Shown here: positions 35,801-46,103 of the stretch, piece after piece
Layout of the letters: every line of letters starts with the position of its first letter
How positions within the stretch are numbered: the stretch's first letter is position 1
Source of the DNA: Limnoperna fortunei
Lineage: Eukaryota; Mollusca; Bivalvia; Mytilida; Modiolidae
Assembly (NCBI GenBank): GCA_944474755.1
Contig: OX104114.1
Coordinates: 85,794,623 to 85,858,622, forward strand
Reading direction: 5' to 3'
Length of the DNA stretch: 64,000 bases
The notes under the pieces: model-generated
Told to the model about the DNA's origin: nothing
The model's input: only the letters and a program-made list of their open reading frames with translations
Database searches by the model: none
Program-made: the position numbers and the translations under genes

Positions 35801-38800
35801 AACATCTCTGAAAATCATCTATTCCAAAGTGTTAACGATTTCTGATAAATTCGTGGTCTAACACCTCTCGACACTCATCATTAATAAAGTTAGAAAGAGA
35901 ACAAATATAGACCGATCTCCCTCTTGAACATCGCCTTGATCAAGAAATCATTCAGTGCCGTAGTTTTGAAGATCTTCAGCACCATCAAGTCCAACAGGGT
36001 TCTGAAGCTGCCCTGATTTCCACATATTGAAGTGAAATGACGTTACAGTACGACGTCTATGTCCAGCCCATGCATCGCTCCAAAAAAGAAAGCCTTCTGT
36101 TGATTTCTGCGATGAATACATAGTGGAGGGCAGCTAAATGACTTTGATTTAAAGGATCAAGTATGCCTTGATCTTCCATGGGATGGAATAAGTTGTAGCA
36201 AAATGCAAGTACTCCATCGTATACATGTCTCCCGAGTCTCTCGATCCTTTGGTTGTGTGTGCTTTTTCCTGTTAGCATGCCCCCTAAGCCCTTTTTAAAC
36301 AACATGTAGTCTGCAACACCAACATTTTCCAGACCTTTATCAGATCTTACCCTATTAGGGACACCATATCTTTCTACTCCGGACAGAAAACACTGCAATA
36401 CAGTGTCGGACTTATTATTGTCCGTGCATCTTAAAAATATGACCATCCTGCTGAAACCATCGATTCCACCAACGATTATGAATATCCACCGAATTAGTTT
36501 GTGGTTTGAGTCTATATTCCATAGACATATCAGCATCTGCCTTAAGAGATTTTCTCCACATAACGGAACATCTTTCATGATTTCTCCAATTTTCAGATCA
36601 AGATCATTGTCGCTTATTTGTGAAAAAGTCATTTTGCTCAAACCAAATTGAGTCATTCGTCGGTAAACAGTGCTTTCAGATACCGATAGCATTTTCGAAA
36701 TGTCAGAAACCGTAAAACCGAGTTCAAGCATATTTTTCAGTACTGATTTTGGAATGTTATAAACAGAGTTTAATCTTTGTGGCTTATCAGTTCCATATTT
36801 AACACACTCGGTTCTAAGTCGCATCATTTCTGCCCTACCTGATATGCCCAGAGCTTCTATTTCATGTGCTGACAATTTGCAAACGATGTCTGGGGTTATT
36901 TTTTTAGCTTCGAATCTATCAGCAAACATTTGCATATTTAAATCTTCCAATAATTTACTAATCGGGATCAACTGACTTGCCGCCATTTTAGTTGTAATGG
37001 CGGAACACAACCACAGCATATAATGACGGAACCACAGCATATAATAACAAAACCACAGCATATAATAACAAAACCACAGCATATAATAATGAAACCACAG
37101 CATATAATAACAGAACCACAGCATATAATAACAAATCCACAACATATAATAATGAAACAACAGCACATAATAACAAAACCACAGCATATAATAACAAAAC
37201 CACAGCATATAATAACGAAACCACAGCATATAATAACAGAACCACAGCATATAATAATGAAACCACAGCATATAATAACAGAACCGCAGCATATAATAAC
37301 AAAACCACAGCATATAATAACAGAACAACAGCATATAATAACAAAACCACAGCATATAATAATTAAACCACAGCATATAATAACAGAACCACAGCATATA
37401 ATAACAGAACCACAGCATATAATAACAAAACCACAGCATATAATTACAGAACCACAGCATATAATAACGGAACCACAGCATATAAAAAAGCATACCAACA
37501 TAAGACAGTCACGGCGTTCCATAGTCTACCATTTTCTGTTGTTATGTAAAGAAGGGAAAGGGGTTCTTAGCTAACTTAACTTCAAAAGCCAAATTTTGTA
37601 TTATGTGTAAGTGTGATTTGATTGTTTGTTTTGTTTGTTTGAATGGTGGTTAACGCCACTTTCAGCAATTTTCCAGCTATTTCATGGCGTCCAGTTTTTA
37701 TTGGGGGAGGAAGCCGGAGTACCCGGAGAGAACCCCCGACCTGCGGTAGGAAAACTGGCAATCCTTGTCAATTAAGATTGGAGTCGAGTACACCCTGCCT
37801 GCAGTGAGAATCGAACCCGCAATCTCAGTGTTGACAGACCACGTGATCAATAGTAAACGAACTACCTTGACCACTCGGCCACCGAGGCCCCCAGTGTGAT
37901 TTGATGTTAATTATTTTCTGTGATAGGCATTAAAATCACCATGGTAACAATCTACTTGATCATTTCACATTTTAATGTAGAAACTTTTCTCCCTGTTGGA
38001 ACCTTGCTGCTTTTTTTTGCTTCTCAAAAAATTATGCAAGTAACACGCAATTCGGATAAAAAAATGACGCGGGCATGTAAGCATACCTGTGTATTCTCAA
38101 CATTAGACTAAATTAAAGTTGACTCAAGTTTCTGTGTCAATCCCTTGGAATTCATACATTTTTATGTTTGTTTGTTTGTTTGAATGATGTTTAACGCCAC
38201 TTTTATTGAAAGAGCAAGCCGGAATACCAGGAGAAAGCCTCGATCTTCGGTAGGAAAACTGGCAATCCTTTTCAATTAAGATTTTGGAGTCAAGTACACC
38301 GTGCCCGCAGTGAGACACGAACCCGCAACCTCAGTGTTGACAGACCACGTGATCAAAAGTAGATGAACTACCTCAACCACTCGCCACAGAGGCCCCTTTT
38401 TATTTGACAATCTTACTTTAATTGAAACAGTATAACAGAAACGAGCTCATACATCTAAACACCATGTCAACTTGACGTGACGTATTTCGACCACATATAT
38501 AATGTTAACACCGAATTAATATATTTTGTAGATTGTACAGCCAGACCAAATGTTCCGAATGCCGAGGTTTCTGAAATGTTTGGTTTATACTGCAATCAAA
38601 GATCTGGAGTTAAATATAAATGTAGAGAGGGCTACCGAATGGAAGGAAAACCTTTTGCTGTATGTCAAAGCACTGATGTATGGAATATTTTGTTTACATG
38701 TGAGAAGGGTATGATTAATTATTGAATTTACCCCCCCCCCCACCCCGACTGAAGCCTTTATTGTAATGTCTGTCATTTCTAATGTCTTTGTAATAACCAA

Positions 38801-41800
38801 ATGCTAGCAAAAGGCGAATTCTTTACTTAAAATTTTTTAAATATTTAGTATCTTAGAAATTTTTCAAAAGGTCTTTTAAACGCTTTACTGATTGTATTAA
38901 CGGATGCAAGACACCATCCGTCAATTTTTGCGAGAAAATCTCAGAATAGATATCCCATTTATGGTATAATTGTAAAATTAATATTAATTTCTTTCATTGA
39001 AAACCCTTTATTTCTTAAAACAAAAAACTAATAATGAAAGTCTTATAGCTTTAGTATTGATACAATTTATTGGTGGTCGAGATACATATTTTAAGCATAA
39101 ACGAGTTCTTATAAGAAAAAGTAATGAAAATGTAATATTTAACAAGTGATATGTAATTTTTACCAAATAACGCCAATCTTTAATACTTTTTGATCAGTTA
39201 TTTCCCCATATACAAATATTTAACTCGCAGACTAAAATTTTCCTTTCGATTACTAAAATATATACAAGTGCTTGACATTATATACTACATGCAGATAATT
39301 TCAATGAACAGAATGGTTTTAATCTATTATTTTAGTGCTTTGTTATATTCTTCTCCGTAAAATCGTTAGGAAATTTGAAATTTCATTGCTCAACCCCTCA
39401 GAAATAAGATCTGAAACAGCTGTTTATTTTGAATTATGATTACTTGTATAAAAAACTTTATTGCAAGTTAAAAAAAAATTACAATTATTTTCAGTTCATT
39501 GAACTCATTTAAACCCTTAAAACAAACTAACAACCTTAGCTAATACTAGCTAATTTTACTTTTTTCGGAAATTATGTCCCAATTTATTTTAAAAACAAAA
39601 TAACAAAATGGCCTTGAGTATTGAAATCTTTGTAGGGTTATGACTTGTTAAGTAGAACTGCCAAAATAACCTATTTACAATGTAATGATCCCACTAATGA
39701 CTTGAAAGTTTTTTATAAGGTTAGTTACTCACACCGAATTGTAGGGCTTTCTACCCTAGCCAGGATATAGCTCTAAAATATAGCTGAAAGTAACTTAAAA
39801 CAAACAAACAAACAAAAAAGCAAAAGATTTTACAATAGCATCGATCGAATTTTGCGCCCCATAACGTGTGCCATGGACTTGTTACTTATTATAACCTATG
39901 TACATTTGGTTTGGTTTAATTTATTACTCGTCTTTGGTACTTTTTTTATAGAATTGCTAAAATTTCTGCTGTATAAGCTGTTCATATAAGAGGTATGGTT
40001 CATAATTACACAGCATGCAGGCAAGCCTAAATAAATAAAAATCCACATCATATAGTCTAGTATATTGTAATGTGATTACAATGTTACATTTGGATATACT
40101 TATTTTAGAAAAACCGTTGGACTGTAGCGAGTTGACGGGTCAACCGGACGGAGTTTATAGGATATATCCGGATGGAGGTTATAATTTTGATGTTTTTTGT
40201 GACATGTCTACAATGGGTGGTGGATGGACGGTAATTAGTGTTATTGATAGATGTTTTATGTCCCACAAGCAATATTTCGTAGCTTTGAGAAATCCTCGAG
40301 TATCAAAAATATCAGATTTGCTCAGGATTAAAAAAATATGGTCCTCTAGTTTTGTGTTACTGTATTTTCTAAATCTACATATGTTTTATCTCAACACATC
40401 AGTTTCAAAAGAATTAAGTTACATTATGGTGTTCGATGCTATTGTAAGTTACATTATGGTGTTTAGGTTTTTCAACGAAGAATGGACGGTTCAACAGATT
40501 TTTATCGAGATTGGACGGATTACGAAAATGGTTTTGGAAGCGTAGACCACGACTTCTGGCTAGGTATGAAGTTAATTGATAAATGTGGGTTGAAGACGTG
40601 TTGGTTTGCAGAAATATGAAACTATTTTTTTGTAACATATTAGCTTTTATTCAGTTCTCGTCTCTTTAAAGTACGCGGGAAAGTCACTATCCTTTTAACA
40701 AGGTTAATTTTGAACAGTTGACATTAGATGGGTTTTTCTACTATCTGATGAAAGCCCAGTATAGAAATAAATGAATTAATTTTCTGCCCTAGGTTGTCTA
40801 CCTTGCTACCTTGCTTACAAAATTGCATGATGTGGCATAAATTGCGTTTACATTTTTTGATCTGATGCAAAGTCTATGCGTTAATTCATAAAATATTGAT
40901 GATTATTATCTATAATTTTAAAATGTCCTTTTTCGAATAAGTGTGATCCAATGTCGTCAAAAATGTTCAGTGACGTGAAATAATATGCCCTGTGAGTGCA
41001 CCTGTAATATATATTAAGGTCGGTTACTTATACTTGGTTTATGTTAATTTTGGTTTCTTCTTTATGTCTTGTGTCCTTGTCTCAATCCGTATTTATAAGC
41101 GTGTTCTTGTCTCAATCCGGATTTATGTCGTGTGTCTTTGTCGCAATCCGGATTTATGTCTAGTGTCCTTGTCTCAATCCGGGTTTTATGTCGTGTGTCT
41201 TTGTCGCAATCCGGATTTATGTCTTGTGTCCTTGTCTCAACCCGGATTTATGTCGCGTGTCTTTGTCTCTATCCGGAGTTATGTCGTGTGTCTTGTCTCA
41301 ATCCGGATTATGTCGTGTGTCTTTGTATCAATCCGGATTTATGTCGTGTGTATTTGTCTCAATCCGGATTTACGTCTTGGGTCTTTGTCTCAGTTTAGAT
41401 TATATCGTATTTCCTTGTCTCAATCCCGATTATGTCGTGTTTTTTGTCTCAATTCGGATTTATGTCGTTTGTCTATCGCAATTCGGAATATGTCGTGTTT
41501 CCTTGTCTCTATCCGGATTTATGTCGTGTGTCTTTGTCTCAATCCGGATTATGTCGTGTTTCTTAGTCTCTATCCGGATTTATGTCGTATGTCTTTGTCT
41601 CAATCCGGATTATGTCGTGTTTCGTTGTCTCTATCCGGATTTATGTGTTGTGAATTTGTCTCTATCCGGATTTATATTGTGTGTCTTAATTTGTCTCAAT
41701 CCGGATTATGTCGTGATTCCTTGTCTCTCTCAATCTAGATTTATGTCGTGTGTATTTGTCGCAATCCGGATTTATGTCTTGTGTCCTTGTCTCAACCCGG

Positions 41801-44800
41801 ATTTATGTCACGTGTCTTTGTCGCAATCCGGATTTATATCTTGTGTCGTATTTCCTTGTCTCAATCCCAATTAGGCCAAAATCGGCAGTTCCGCGTCCCG
41901 CCCGGAAATTTTTCGCTATTGTTTCCGTTACCGGTAAAATGTATGATTTTAACAATCATCGAAACGTTTTCTTTAACACGCTTTATTTAGTGGTGTGGTG
42001 ATATAAATATACATCGTTTGTTTAACTTCCGTCAGCATGGCATCGTCTTTGGTGTCATGCCAAGTCCTCTCGGGAGGAAAAACGATAATACCGTGGACAA
42101 TTCATTGCGATTTTATGACAGAGTACGCTTGGGGACTTGTTAGAATCAATTAAAGCCAACGCTGCAGCAGCCATTGTCAAATTTGAAGGCTACACAGCCG
42201 ATGCCTTCATTGCGAGGTCCATTATACCATTGCAGGAATGCGAGACAACTCGGACCGTGTTATTCATATACGGTCCGAGTTGTCCTATAATTTATGTTCC
42301 AAGAAATCTATATTGTCATGTAAAAAAATAAAGTTTTTGTTTTTTAACTGCAGACGTTTATTTTATTAACTGTACAGCAGTTGACCAGACTGAAATTTGT
42401 TAACGTGAAATTTACTATGTATCAGAAAAAAAACCAAAACAAAAAAAAAACGTTCAACATATATTTATTTTAAAATAAGAGAATTGTGATATCAGAGTAT
42501 GGTATCATGTCGTCACCATTTTTTCACATCTTGACCAAGCTACTCATTTGGAATCACAGAAGTTTCTATAGATAGTTTCACTAAATTCACTTATTTGAAA
42601 ACAAACAAGCTCAAATTATTTCAGATCTTAAAATTGAAACAACATGATTACCGATCACATTAATTGAAGCCACAATTAGTATAGATAATTGTGAGTGTTT
42701 TCTGAATTTTTAAAATTTAATGTTGTTATTTGTGTCGCATTTCTCCACGGGGGGGGAGGGGGGTAACTTCCTATATAAAGGTATACGTATATGTGCCCAA
42801 AAAAAATTTGGGTACGTTTTTTTGACAATTTAAAATTTATATAAAAATAGGTATAGTTTTTAAAACAATCTTATATAAAAATGGGTATGCCTTTTAATCT
42901 TAATTAAAAAAAAAATCTGGTCTCATATAAATATGGTCATGTTTTTGTCCATTTTAATATAAATATGCCCCATATAATATAATAAAGTGTAATTTTAATA
43001 ATGACATTGTGTTTTCTTCTTAACTATGTTATCATTTTGTGTATATAAATATGACCTTCTTTTAAGTTTATTGAATATAAATATGGGTTATGAAAATTGT
43101 TCATTTTATATAAATATGGGTTGTGAAAATTGAAATTTTATATAAATATGGGTTGTGAAAATTGCTCATTTTATATAAATATGGGTCATGAAAATTGGAA
43201 ATTTTATATAAATATGGGTATTGAATTCAAATCAAAAATGGCACATCCCCACCCTAAAAATTACCAAGTTACCCCCCCCCCCCCGTGCATTTCTCATCTT
43301 AACATTTAACTTTTATATAATTAAATGGGTATCATTTACATTCAAGTAGAACTATTTCAATTTACTAGAAAAAATTTATAACGTTATATGGATAAATATT
43401 ATTAACAGGACTATCATATTTTAATATTTTAATGACATTATGAGAAATAAATGCGGTCAGAGTTGTCCTATTTTCTACGGGCCGAGCAGTCCTTGCTGCA
43501 GTCCGAGTTGTCTGCGTTCCAAGTTGTTCGGTTACCAATTACAGTACATATATCAAAAAGAAGACAACAAACATGTATACAAAAAGTTGGTTTTAATTTC
43601 CCATTAAAACAGAATTCTTCAATTTCTTGTTTTATATACCAGTGTATAAGAACAGATGCTATATTTTAATAATTCATACATGATGAAAGTTTCCACAAGT
43701 ACATGCCAGAAAAAAAAAGAGCCGCCCTGCCTCATTAAAAAATATGAAAAATGGCTGAGAAGCAACATTTTTTTTTAAGAAAAAAACAAGGAAAAAAAAG
43801 ACTCCTCCCTGCCTCATCAAAAAATTTGAAAAGTGGCCTGAGAAGCTAATGATTTTTTTTACATGGCCTTATGTCGTGTTTTTTTGTCTCATTTCGGATT
43901 TATGTCGTTTGTCTATCGCAATTCGGAATATGTCGTGTTTTCTTGTCTCTATCCGGATTTATGTCGTGTGTCTTAGTCTCTATCCAGATTTATGTCGTGT
44001 GTCTTTGTCTCAATCCGGATTTATGTCGTGATTCCTTGTCTCTCTCAATCTAGATTTATGTCGTGTGTATTTGTCTCAATCCGGATTGACGTCGTGTGCC
44101 TTTGTCTCAATCCAGATTATGTCGTGGCCTTGTCTCAATCCGGATTTATGTCGTGTTTCTGTCGCAATCCGGATTATGTCGTGTGTCTTTGTCTCAATCC
44201 GTATTATGTCGTGTTTGTTTTTATCCAGATTAATGTCGTGTGTCTTTGTCTCATTCCGCATTATGTCGTATTTCTTTGTTTCTATCCGGATTAATGTGTT
44301 GTGTCCTTGTCTCTATCCGGATTTATGTGGTTCGTCATTGTCTCAATCCGGATTATGTCTTGTTTCCTTGTCTCTATCCGGATTTATGTCGTGTGTCTAT
44401 GTCTCAATCCAGATTTATGTCGTGTGTATTTGTCTCAATCCGGATTTACGTCGTGTGCCTTTGTCTCAATCCGTATTATGTCGTGTTTTCTTGTCTCTAT
44501 CCGAATTTATGTTGTATGTGTCTGTCTCAATCCGTATTATGTCGTGTTTCCTTGTCTCTATCCGGATTAGTGTGTTGTGTCTTTGTCTCAATCCGGATTA
44601 TGTCGTGTTTCCTTGTCTCTATCCGGATTTATGTTGTGTGTCTTTGTCTCAATCCGGATTATGTCATGTGTCTTTGTCTCAATCCGGATTTATGTCGTGT
44701 GTCTGTCGCAATTGGGATTAGTTCGTGTTTCCTTGTCTCTATCCGGATTTAGTCGTGTGTCTTTGTCTCAATTCGGATTATGTCGTGTTTACTTGTCTCA

Positions 44801-46103
44801 ATCCGGATTTATGTTAGTGTCTGTGTCACAGTCCGGGTTTATGTCGTGTTTCCTGGTTTCCTTCTCCTGATTTATGTCGTGTGTCTTTATCGCAATCCGT
44901 TACTTGTCACTATCCTATAGTTTTCGATACATGTTGTCCATACAGTGATTTTATATCTTACTTATGTAACAGTTGCACAAGCCAAGTAGTAATGTTAGTT
45001 TAAGTCATATTGTTTTGCTTGAATCGAAATTGTGAAAAATTTAATTATGTCAAAATTTAGGTTTTTAAATATTGACATAGTTTAAAATGGCAGTGTTAAA
45101 CACAATTTGTATTTATTTATTTATTAAAAAACATACGTAATACACTGTGTTGTTTTGCAGGTAATAAATATCTGTCAACATTAACTGCTGCGTCAAATCA
45201 CAGTCTACTAGTAATAATGATGGACCTAACGGGGGAGTCGCGATACGCCCAATACAACTCTTTCAAAGTAAATGGCGCTGATCTAAACTACTCTTTAGAA
45301 GTCAGTGGTTACACAGGCGATGCAGGTAATTATCGTTTCTAGACACTGAAAAACATGCATGTAGTAGCCGCCCGATGTAGTATGTCTACCTGTTTAGAAT
45401 GGTAAAGTGGCCGCCCGATGTAGTATGTCTACCTGTTTAGAATGGCGAAGTAGCCGCCCGATGTAGTATGTCTACCTGTTTAGAATGACTAAGTAACCGC
45501 TCGATGTAGTATGTATACCTGTTTAGAATGGCTAAGTAGCCACCCGATGTAGTATGTCAACCTGTTTAGAATGACGAAGTAGCCGCCCGATGTAGTATGT
45601 CTACCTGTTTAAATCACTGTTTTCTGTCTCAGTTTGTACTTTTACAAAAAGGGGTAATCTAGTAAGTTATTTCCCCAGAAATTTGCTCAGACTTCTCTCT
45701 GGCTCTCTCCGCCAATAAAACTGCTTGCAACAATGTATTAAGTAAAAACAGTTTTACGAACCAATTCATTTCTCACATCTCTGACATACGTCAAATTATT
45801 TAATGTAATTACAAACGTTTTACAGATAGTTAATCATAAAAACAATTTTTAGGTGATAGTTTGGAAAATCATAATGGAATGAGCTTCACAACAAAAGACA
45901 GAGACAATGATATGGACAGCGATACCAACTGTGCCGTTCTATATAAAGGAGCTTGGTGGTATAAGGCATGTCACGTTAGTAACTTAAACGGTCTTTATCT
46001 CAACGGAAGTCACGAGGTGTACGCAGTTGGTATCAACTGGGCTACATGGAAAGGTTACTACTATTCTCTAACGACAACAAAGATGATGATACGTCGAAAT
46101 TAG
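29487..46103 (+). CDS. Secreted PAN-EGF-Sushi-fibrinogen-domain lectin (FREP-like), 7 exons, 414 aa
   Basis: Joined exons: 29487-29825, 31148-31241, 38532-38708, 40109-40230, 40467-40563, 45161-45325, 45853-46103. All have GT/AG ends and matching phases, giving 1245 bases with one stop. Domains: hydrophobic signal peptide ~1-20, Cys-rich PAN/apple-like ~22-110, EGF-like ~118-141, Sushi/CCP ~146-201, fibrinogen-related domain 209-413. The last keeps VFCDM, GGGWT, the calcium-site run DRDND (347-351), the Cys358/Cys371 pair, KACH and the WKGYYYSL end. Family knowledge: such domains bind acetylated sugars on microbes, and molluscan FREPs act in haemolymph immunity. Exon borders were set by homology and phase, without transcripts. 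It is the functional-looking partner of the decayed copy at 2.9-18.9 kb. Confidence 0.9.
29826..31147 (+). other. Lectin gene intron 1
   Basis: A/T-rich. Its last ~200 bases align with 5345-5558 of the decayed copy. At 30015-30070 a GTGTTAACA motif occurs in both orientations (GTGTTAACACTGG, CATGTGTTAACACCAGG). No other gene. Confidence 0.6.
31148..31241 (+). CDS. Lectin gene exon 2: EGF-like domain
   Basis: Acceptor TTTGTAG, donor GTAAGT, 94 bases, phase 0 in and 1 out. It encodes [20 protein letters not shown] and then NFMCSF, a compact EGF-like cysteine pattern. Confidence 0.85.
31541..31613. repeat. 36-bp tandem duplication
   Basis: TGAGGGAACACACGGAGCTG then CCTATCGTGTCC occurs twice in intron 2. 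Confidence 0.9.
31695..31925 (-). mobile_element. Diverged SINE copy
   Basis: GAAGCTGGAGTATCTGGGGA, GAAAACTGGCAATCCTTGCA and GACTCGAACCGCAACCTCAG match the body and B box of the SINE at 37624-37892. Confidence 0.65.
32240..32460. repeat. 21-bp minisatellite, left inverted array
   Basis: About ten units of TATGCTGTGGTTTTGTTAT(TA), with changes only in the middle. The unit is 21 bases with no stop in several frames, so all frames through it stay open. Confidence 0.95.
32461..33964. other. Interior of the 5.3 kb segment, no gene
   Basis: A/T-rich. No coding sequence or repeat recognised. Confidence 0.4.
33998..34110. repeat. Two nested short hairpins
   Basis: CTCCCCTTCACGGAAGGGAG and GTCGCCCCAAAACGTTGTTT-GGGCGAC are stem-loops about 50 bases apart. 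GGGCGACTT recurs near 34328. They look like ends of short mobile repeats. Confidence 0.5.
34380..35440. repeat. Diverged tandem array, ~150 bp units
   Basis: TATTTGGTATGTAxGTAGGT recurs near 34446, 34591, 34751, 35032, 35164, 35299 and 35412. Each unit also carries TACCAACATG or a relative and TTGACCTTTGACCTTAAGGT. It is related to the 10198-11175 array in layout and in the TGACCT runs, but older. Confidence 0.8.
36057..36986 (-). pseudogene. SAM / HTH / DDE-integrase protein, damaged copy
   Basis: The likely start is the ATGGCGGC at 36986, in frame with but downstream of the minisatellite. Domains: SAM-like ~9-58 ([20 protein letters not shown]), helix-turn-helix ~75-105 ([19 protein letters not shown]), then a retroviral-type integrase core. 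Candidate catalytic acids lie in [19 protein letters not shown] and HNQRIERL. Compared with what I know of this invertebrate family, about 50 residues before LWNIDSNHK and about 3 before MLTGKS seem lost. A frameshift in the T run near 36085 ends the frame early; [13 protein letters not shown] continues in another frame to about 35960. It is intronless. Role: probably transposase-derived; no proven function. Confidence 0.75.
37000..37495. repeat. 21-bp minisatellite, right inverted array
   Basis: About 23 units of the same 21-mer as 32240-32460, in the opposite orientation. The long frames that cross it are artefacts of a unit divisible by three. Confidence 0.95.
37624..37892 (-). mobile_element. 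Full-length tRNA-derived SINE (best copy)
   Basis: On the minus strand the head reads GGCCTCGGTGGCCGAGTGGT (A box) and GATTGCGGGTTCGATTCTCA (B box), as in a tRNA with a long variable arm. A conserved body follows (GGGTTCTCTCCGGGTACTCC, CCAATAAAAACTGGACGCC), then a tail ending CAAACAAACAAAAC. It lies about 100 bases outside the 5.3 kb segment. Pol III transcription by reverse transcriptase of a partner LINE is family knowledge. Confidence 0.9.
38166..38395 (-). mobile_element. SINE copy with internal deletion
   Basis: Same family as 37624-37892. About 40 bases of the body (AGCAATTTTCCAGCTATTTC region) are missing, while the A and B box ends are present. It sits 140 bases before lectin exon 3. 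Confidence 0.85.
38532..38708 (+). CDS. Lectin gene exon 3: Sushi/CCP domain
   Basis: Acceptor TTTTGTAG, donor GTATGA, 177 bases, phase 1 in and out. Four cysteines in CCP spacing ([23 protein letters not shown]) with the typical GY before the third strand and a Trp before the last Cys. Symmetric phase 1 borders make it a shuffling-type domain exon. Confidence 0.88.
38709..40108 (+). other. Lectin gene intron 3
   Basis: A/T-rich with a C run at 38731. No other feature. Confidence 0.5.
40109..40230 (+). CDS. Lectin gene exon 4: fibrinogen-domain start
   Basis: Acceptor TTTTAG, donor GTAATT, 122 bases. Encodes [26 protein letters not shown] and GGGWT, the standard N-terminal end of the fold. 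An ATG frame starting at 40072 includes this exon by chance. Confidence 0.92.
40467..40563 (+). CDS. Lectin gene exon 5: fibrinogen-domain part
   Basis: Acceptor GTTTAG, donor GTATGA, 97 bases. Encodes [20 protein letters not shown] and NGFG..FWL. It lies in another frame than exon 4 and is separated by a short 236-base intron. Confidence 0.92.
41033..41872. repeat. ~30-bp minisatellite in lectin intron 5, first block
   Basis: About 28 units of (A)TTTATGTCGTGTGTCTTTGTC then TCAATCCGG, varying 28-32 bases. Long open frames in all three forward frames come from this array. Confidence 0.95.
41873..42745. other. Intron 5 segment between arrays
   Basis: Holds a hairpin at 42242-42288 (GACAACTCGGACCGT / ACGGTCCGAGTTGTC). 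The phrase recurs as CCGAGTTGTC near 43501, beyond the 42746 element. No gene seen. Confidence 0.5.
42746..43287. mobile_element. Non-autonomous element with 8-bp target duplication (hAT-like)
   Basis: Inverted ends CACGGGGGGGGAGGGGGGTA.. and ..TTACCCCCCCCCCCCCCGTG enclose 542 bases. CATTTCTC is present directly on both sides (42738-42745 and 43288-43295). An 8-bp duplication fits hAT-type insertion. The interior repeats TTTATATAAATATGGGT(T)(G/A)TGAAAATTG several times and has no coding sequence. Relatives: 18336-18370 and 49794-50035. Confidence 0.85.
43690..43865. repeat. ~90-bp direct duplication with A runs
   Basis: CTGCCTCATxAAAAAATxTGAAAA(A/G)TGGC.TGAGAAGC occurs twice. Confidence 0.7.
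43866..44912. repeat. ~30-bp minisatellite in lectin intron 5, second block
   Basis: Same unit as 41033-41872, about 34 copies. Long runs match the first block in order (e.g. 41430-41475 with 43872-43955, and 41713 with 44032). So one array was duplicated or split by about 2 kb of inserted sequence. Confidence 0.95.
45161..45325 (+). CDS. Lectin gene exon 6: fibrinogen-domain part
   Basis: Acceptor TTTTGCAG, donor GTAATT, 165 bases, phase 1 in and out. Encodes [17 protein letters not shown].. to ..[10 protein letters not shown]. Confidence 0.92.
45363..45612. repeat. 43-bp tandem repeat, six units
   Basis: CCGCCCGATGTAGTATGTCT then ACCTGTTTAGAATGG recurs every 43-44 bases in lectin intron 6. 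Confidence 0.9.
45853..46103 (+). CDS. Lectin gene exon 7: fibrinogen-domain C-terminus and stop
   Basis: Acceptor TTTTTAG. Encodes [41 protein letters not shown] and WKGYYYSL, ending MMIRRN and TAG. Likely poly(A) signals AATAAA are at 46580 and 46636. Confidence 0.93.

Larger units (their letters stand above)
32200..37525. mobile_element. 5.3 kb segment bounded by inverted 21-bp minisatellites
   Basis: The left end (32200-32460) reads ACTATGGAACGCCATGACTG, TCTTATGTTGGTATGC, then about ten 21-bp units. The right end (37525-37000) is the reverse complement of the same order with about 23 units. Unique sequence outside each array is shared for roughly 45 bases, so the ends behave as terminal inverted repeats with an internal minisatellite. 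A damaged SAM/HTH/DDE-integrase gene lies just inside the right array on the minus strand. The interior also holds ~150 bp tandem repeats and small hairpins. It lies in intron 2 of the lectin gene. Possible target duplication CCACTG/CCATTT is weak. A DNA transposon of an IS3EU-like type is my inference. Confidence 0.6.

Noticed and set aside
36987..37493. N-terminal 169 codons of the 478-codon frame (MLWFCYY repeats) fused to the SAM/integrase protein
   Set aside because: The 21-bp unit is open in several frames. The real protein most likely starts at the ATG at 36986.
37624..37892. Functional tRNA gene
   Set aside because: A and B boxes are tRNA-like, but the sequence continues into a conserved SINE body and occurs in many copies.
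40072..40545. 157-codon frame as a single-exon fibrinogen-domain protein
   Set aside because: Only 40109-40230 is coding. The frame runs on through intron 4 while the true next exon is in another frame.
41033..44912. Long Cys/Ser/Leu-rich + frames that could pass for a repeat protein
   Set aside because: All three forward frames are open through the ~30-bp array, and the array lies in lectin intron 5.
41033..44912. CRISPR-like array
   Set aside because: Repeats are direct head-to-tail without unique spacers, and the DNA is from an animal with spliced genes.
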